DNA from: Lingula anatina
Taxonomy: Eukaryota > Brachiopoda > Lingulata > Lingulida > Lingulidae
NCBI RefSeq assembly: GCF_001039355.2
Contig: NW_019775704.1
Location: forward strand, 139,061 to 203,060
DNA: 64,000 nt
Direction of reading: 5' to 3'
Position 1 is the first letter of the stretch. Every line of letters begins with the position of its first letter. The notes beneath the pieces were generated by a model. The model had not been told where the DNA came from, searched no databases, and saw only the letters and a program-made list of their open reading frames with translations. The translations under genes and the position numbers were made by a program. Below are positions 58,754 through 64,000 of this stretch, piece after piece.

Positions 58754-59582
58754 CCAGGTATTTTTTTACCTGTCAATATTATATTATTACATTCACCAAT
58801 ATCGTCCTTGTTAAAGTGACATTGTGCTATGCCGTTAATTGTCTTATCAAAAATAGAGATACACCTGGATTTATCAATTAAATAGGATTTCTGCAGGGCC
58901 CATATTTTTTTCTTTCTCCTGATTTATCCTTGAATCTTGTTTTCTTTTTCGGAAGAAAGGAGGAAGAGGGGGGAGGGGAGGCCAGAAGCATTTCGAAACC
59001 TCCCACGGGTTTACCCATTATCAAAAATAAATATTAAGGGACACAAAGCGTTACCTTTACTGGGACAACTTATTCTATGAAGATTAACCTGGCATTTTAC
59101 ATACACAATGACCATGGATTACAGTAATACTGGGCCAAAACAAGCCTTACGGATTAAGGATTAATTTGTGGGAGTGATTTTCTAGCGTTGTTCATATTTA
59201 CATGCATTATGCCTGCTACGTTTCCGGCGCATAAGGTGTGCGGCTGTTCGTTTGCGGCTGTGAGTGGTCTTAAGCTTGCGCCTATGAAAGGCGACGGAGA
59301 GAACGACAAAATGTTAAAAGGTCGGAATTAGAATAAATAATGTCACCTGCATTGTACTGCGTTTGACATTTTGTTAAACGACATATATCTCTAGTGCTTA
59401 AATTTCTGTTGCTGTTTGCTTTATTTCAGCAGTAACACTGAACCTAGTCGCTATCACTTATGTTACTTTCTAACCATACACTTTTACTATTTACTGTTTA
59501 ATTATTATATTATATTAACTATTCATTTATCTATTTATTAAATGGTTGCAGGATTCAAATAAATAGTGCATGAAAAAAAAAA
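58754..59582. other. Spacer between duplication copies
   Basis: Not present in either copy. Pyrimidine- then purine-rich near 58910-58985. Ends in a short poly(A) before the N at 59584. No gene seen. Confidence 0.7.
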
Positions 59583-59584
59583 CN

Positions 59585-59628
59585 CCCCGCGGGGTTAGAT
59601 CGATCTAAAATCTATGGGAATAGAGCCA
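59585..59628. mobile_element. Right-end fragment of the AGACC foldback family
   Basis: CCCCGCGGGGTTAGATCGATC then CTATGGGAATAG matches the right end of the copy at 47126 (ACGGGGATAGATCGATCTAA and GTGGGAATGG). It starts just after the N at 59584. Confidence 0.6.
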
Positions 59629-60589
59629 TAGTCTCGTTTTTCAAGTAGGATAGTTACAAAAAACCTGGAAACATTCTTCTACACCAAGGCCTTGGTGCAT
59701 GCAATGATTATGGTTCTTAAAACCGTTACATCTATTGTTCATCGTTATATCAACATCTTACAAAATTAAACTCATAAACGGCAATGAATAAATAATGCAC
59801 ATGCGAGTAGAGTCTGTTACATTGCTGTGTTCTACGTTTAATATATTGGCAAAAGGTAAAAATGAATTAATACTAATAACGCCGACTGTCATGATCACGT
59901 TTATATTACTAAGGAGGAGAGGACAGTTATCAGAACAATCCAAACCAAGGACGACCTCAGTTGTTCATAAACACCTCTACATAACAATAACAGCAACAAC
60001 AATAACCTGACTTCGCCTCTATTTATATTTTATTATGCGATAAAAGGACATTTGCGTACTATCAATTAACATTAGCAAACAGCTGATGAACCTAATTCAA
60101 TCCCGCGAGACTAACCTTCATTACAGTGCCGGTGGGTTAAAATATTGGTCATCCTCGCTTAAAAATCAAACAGTCCGTTGTTATGATTCGCGCTAAAGTT
60201 AGCCATCAGGACTTGACAGATAAATTGGCCCCCAGTTCAGGAGATAAGTGAAATACAAACTATTGGTTCCAGAACTCAAAGCATTCGGCAAAAAGATTGC
60301 AACACGGCGACGCGCTGTTTTCTTCCACATCCAGACTATAACAATTCAAAGAAAAAAATAGATGTAAGGCCGGCTAGTAGCTGGCAACCAGGGACAAGCG
60401 GACTGCTAATTATATATTAAATTCGACTATCCCGAGAGAGAGACAACGTGTAACCTTTTTTTTTAATTGGGAAAAATTCTAAACACAAAACCTTATAAAG
60501 AACAGCAAAATTTTGTCAAGTAGGCCCGCTTGTCTACCACACAACCCCAAGTGCTACGTCAAGTTGTAATATTATTAAAGGAGACTTAC

Positions 60590-60616
60590 CATCAGCCAAC
60601 TGAGCTGTTCCTCCAT
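60590..60616 (-). CDS. Candidate alternative first exon (duplication copy B)
   Basis: Counterpart of the copy A exon. ATG, nine-codon length and gtaagt donor are retained. The only visible protein change is Gly to Ser (MEEQLSWLM), made by two base changes in one codon. Conservation of start and donor is suggestive, but the copies are recent and most of the block is similar anyway. Confidence 0.25.
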
Positions 60617-62868
60617 CGCCGATATTGTATCGGAAGAAATCGATAGCGAAGTGATCCTCCCTAAGAATGGTGTGTTTACCTAGCGTTGCTTACCTACCGT
60701 GGGTGAGTGCTATTTTTGTCATGTCTGTTAGCGCCGAGCGCGTGCGGAACTTATTGAAACATGTACAGTAATGGCCATAAATACGGCTTCGTCGCAAAAA
60801 CGGGTCTTCAGCATAGTTAAATTAAGAAACCGTTATGCAATATAGCTATTGGTTTATGTATGTAGAATTGGTATCATTCTATAAACAGTACATGGACATG
60901 AGAATCTGCAACCAACAGGGAGATAAAATTTAACTGTTTTCTCCAAAATCCAAAAAAGAGAAACCACCACTTCTGCCGGCAATAACCGGACCGAATTTTC
61001 AACTAAAATAAGAAAACAGGTGTCTTATTTAGGATCACTTATTGCGTTTGCTATTGTGTCTTGCTACTGATTTATCTCAATTTAGTATTTAAACACCTGT
61101 CTCGTGATGATCACCACTGTGCTATCTCTATGGCTGCTTCGGCTGTCTGGTGGACACTTTGAAACATAGCCGATAACAATTTTTCTCCGTTTTGACACCT
61201 AAGGGCTAAGGCGGGGAGGGGTGGTCAGTCGGATTCATTGGTGCCTTATTGTCTTATTTCCTTATAAATACTTTTATTGTGTTATTTCCTTAATAAATAC
61301 TTAATAAATGTAATTCTCCATTGTCTTTTTTCATTTCCTCACCCCATCTACTTAAAGCGAGTCCTTTAATTTGGCTTCATGAAGTATAATGCAGTTATAC
61401 CATATCTAAAACGTACGTTTATTGCATTTCTAGTTCTCTGCGTGTCTTTATGTCTGTCCGTCTGTCTACCTGATTGAGCGTCCATTGTCTGCAAGCCTTC
61501 TGGTTTGCTGCATTAAAAATGTGAACTCTGTGATATACGGGTCACAGGTTCCCCTGCACCTTAATACAGATAGAAAAAAATGAACTGGACAACCTGGGCG
61601 TAAATAACAGCGCGATTACGCCATTTTATCTCCATTACATTTCAGGTAGAATAATATTTTGGATATAAGTCCACGATTGTTCACATATATAATAACAAGC
61701 AGAAGGCGGAGGAATGGCAACATTTTGTTTTTCTCCTAAGCTCGGGTCATGACTCTTCCTCTGAAGGGAAATCAAAGTGTAACTCCAACTGTTTTTATTG
61801 ACAGATATAATTTACTCTCTGAGGCATGTAATCATCCCTGACGTAGGAAAACATTAAAGCAGGTATCGCTTAACGAAGACGGGCATGCAGATGATGACGG
61901 GCTCTGTGGAAAAACAGTCGTAATGTAGAGGACTTTGCACAGGGAGTACCCGGACGATAGTTTAAGCCTATTAAAATATGAGAACCAAACCGCAATCCTT
62001 TGAATTTTTATATTGCTGATACCTTATGGTATTTATTACAATTTACGTAGTAACAAACACACCCCTATTTTGCCTCACAGACGTGCCCTCTTTCACAGAC
62101 TGGAAATGATGAAACTAAATAAATAAATAAAGAAAGAAAGAAATAAATAAATAAAAGCGCAGACCATATTAATGAAGTTCAATGGTCAACATAACCCGCT
62201 GATATTTTATATGACAAGTACTCAAGAACGTGTGTTATGGGACTGGGTATAGGTCTATATTACCACTAACAAGCTTAGCTATACATTCCCATTATCGCAA
62301 AACCCATCGTTTTAGCCATATATACGTTCTGTAAGCTACCAATAATTGGTTGACACCGAATCCCTACATACGGTCTTTAATTTCTCCCTAGTACAAGCAC
62401 CAAGTCACATTCACAACCGGATTGACTTAATTAAATCTTACAATACGCCAGGTATAGAACAGATGACGTCACCAAAATCTAGTGAAAAGTATGGGTGTGA
62501 CGTCATACGGAATTCAGAAGTATTGGGATCTGTCTAAGATTTATAAAAACTTGTAGCCGTAACTTTTCTCGTCCGATAATTTGCTAAGACGCTGTTTGAT
62601 ATGATCAGTTAAATTATTCCTGCCTGTGAACTGACCATACTCATGACAACCAGATACAACTGTAATCCATTGCCGATCAAGACAGACAACTTGGTGGCTT
62701 ATTTTCAAAGATTTTATAAGAAATAAAACAAATTGAATACCCCTACCTGACGCATTATCATGTGATACATGTGTTTCTTATTTTCAGTTGAAAACCTGCT
62801 CACCATATATATACACATTTATGACAGAATGTTGCGTTGAACTATGAAATGAAGAAAATGCTACTCAC

Positions 62869-63042
62869 GGCGGTCGGTATTATCCCAGGAAATTGTACCT
62901 CTATCAGCGATGAGGGGGGAATGGTGGTCTGGATTTCTCGGGTCTGTAGATAAGGCCAGCTTTGGTCCAGTCTTCCGGCCAGTGGACAATACACAGTGAC
63001 CGATGACCAGTCCGCAATGTAGCCGAAAGTCCTTTGAACTTC
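62869..63042 (-). other. Candidate 5' UTR exon (copy B)
   Basis: Same splice signals as copy A and 174 bases long. One frame is open throughout (begins EVQRTFGYIADWSS) and continues upstream without a stop to a Met near 63123. Copy A breaks that frame, so coding is not supported by comparison. Confidence 0.2.
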
Positions 63043-63285
63043 CTGTAAAACGTAGTCACCCGTATTAGTGTTAACCCACACACACAGGGAATTGCTAAAT
63101 TTGTCAAATGGGAATTTGATCATGTTTAATCCTTAAAGTCTTATTGCGGTTAGGTGGTCAAGTGGCCTACGGGTCATTGTTGTCAGCGCAGGCCAGAAGA
63201 CGACACGAGCAGAGACGCTGAGTCACACCCCCTTTTTTGGGTCGTGGTATGGATGTGAGGTTCCCTTTCTCTCTCTTCTACATCA

Positions 63286-63375
63286 TTCTCTCTCTCTCTC
63301 TCTCTCTCTGTGCGTGTGCGTGTGCGTGTGTGTGCTCTTTTTTGTGCCGTGTTATGGATGTCGGGTCCGGGTACA

Positions 63376-63441
<66 letters not shown>

Positions 63442-63453
63442 CGAAAGAGAGAG
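63286..63453. repeat. (CT)n ... (GT)n(GA)n array (copy B)
   Basis: Paralogous to 58014-58206. CT is shorter and GT longer in this copy. Confidence 0.9.
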
Positions 63454-63737
63454 AGGCCATTAATACGATCGCGTGCATACAAGTATGACATTAAACCGCA
63501 AATAACCAGATATCTACATCTAACTCCATATGTTACCACTGCCTGATGCGTAAAATTTGGAAACTATGCTGAAAATGTAAATGCCCTACTGGAGAAAAAA
63601 GCCCATATTATGAACAGTGTGATCTGGCATGTCCGGGCAAAATCAATTGACCCTTTCTTCATAATATTGACGCGTAGAACTCACGGCTTTTTTTATTATC
63701 TGACACAACCACGCGACCCCGATTAACAGGTAGGAGA

Positions 63738-63992
63738 CAGTGGCGGATTTTGGAGGAAGGGGGTCGGGGGGTGGGGGTCCTGACCCTCCCCTCGATTTCT
63801 GAAAAAAATCACACCAATGGCCCCCTCTTGAAATTAGCATTTTAACTACATGAATCATAGTTCTAAACCGTACCAAATGGCACCGTTCGCTCTCTAAAAT
63901 ACCAAGATTTTTCGGGGCCCACGCCAACGGGGGAGGAGGGTCTGCTTTGCACCCGCTGACTCCCCCTTCAAATAATCTTGGATCCGCCCCTG
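63738..63992. mobile_element. GGCGGAT-type element (copy B)
   Basis: The same insertion as at 58489, with the same GGAGA flanks, so it was present before the large duplication. Confidence 0.65.
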
Positions 63993-64000
63993 GGAGAATC

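Larger units (their letters stand above)
59635..64000. repeat. Large direct duplication, copy B (runs off window)
   Basis: Same orientation as copy A, about 5.28 kb downstream at its start. Still matching copy A at the last base, so its true end is not seen. Microsatellites differ in length between the copies. Confidence 0.95.

Noticed and set aside
1-64000. CRISPR arrays, operons, phage or bacterial genes
   Set aside because: The tandem repeats lack regular spacers, and the only supported gene is an intron-containing animal receptor.

Overview
The window looks like nuclear DNA of an invertebrate animal, most likely a lophotrochozoan (mollusc, annelid, brachiopod or relative). It is AT-rich, with small GT-AG exons, long introns, many (GA)n, (GT)n and (AT)n tracts, and several families of short non-autonomous transposons. 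No prokaryotic or viral gene organisation is visible. Single N characters at 607 and 59584 mark assembly uncertainty. The phylum is an inference from the receptor family and the repeat style. A cephalochordate or other deuterostome cannot be excluded.

The one gene that can be supported fully is a pigment-dispersing-factor receptor (PDFR), a class B (secretin-type) neuropeptide GPCR, on the minus strand. Twelve coding exons lie between 23439 and 7580. Every junction has GT-AG signals and keeps phase, giving 484 residues: six-cysteine hormone-receptor domain, seven transmembrane helices and an 80-residue tail ending in a PDZ-ligand-like TTL. The first mapped exon opens inside a codon, so at least one more 5' exon exists. 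Framed candidates on the same strand lie far upstream at 38.1, 43.4, 45.9, 55.3 and 60.6 kb. The gene may therefore span most of the window and use alternative first exons. That part is inference.

Layout. 1-7579: 3' flank with a Tc1-like relic, foldback elements and a direct duplication (1-355 against 6752-7130). 7580-23439: PDFR exons. 23440-38123: probable 5' intron DNA with a few small repeats and no supported gene. 38124-46013: three framed candidate 5' exons. 46796-47351: two foldback elements. 49.2-52.9 kb: a piggyBac-like MITE with its unoccupied paralogous site 2.8 kb away, and a 232-bp perfect-arm hairpin. 54359-58753 and 59635-64000: a direct duplication of about 4.4 kb, still aligned at the window edge, that carries a duplicated candidate first exon and a duplicated candidate upstream splice block.

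No new enzymatic or defence system was found. The most interesting signals are the possible multi-promoter 5' architecture of PDFR, its duplicated upstream block, and the transposon archaeology.
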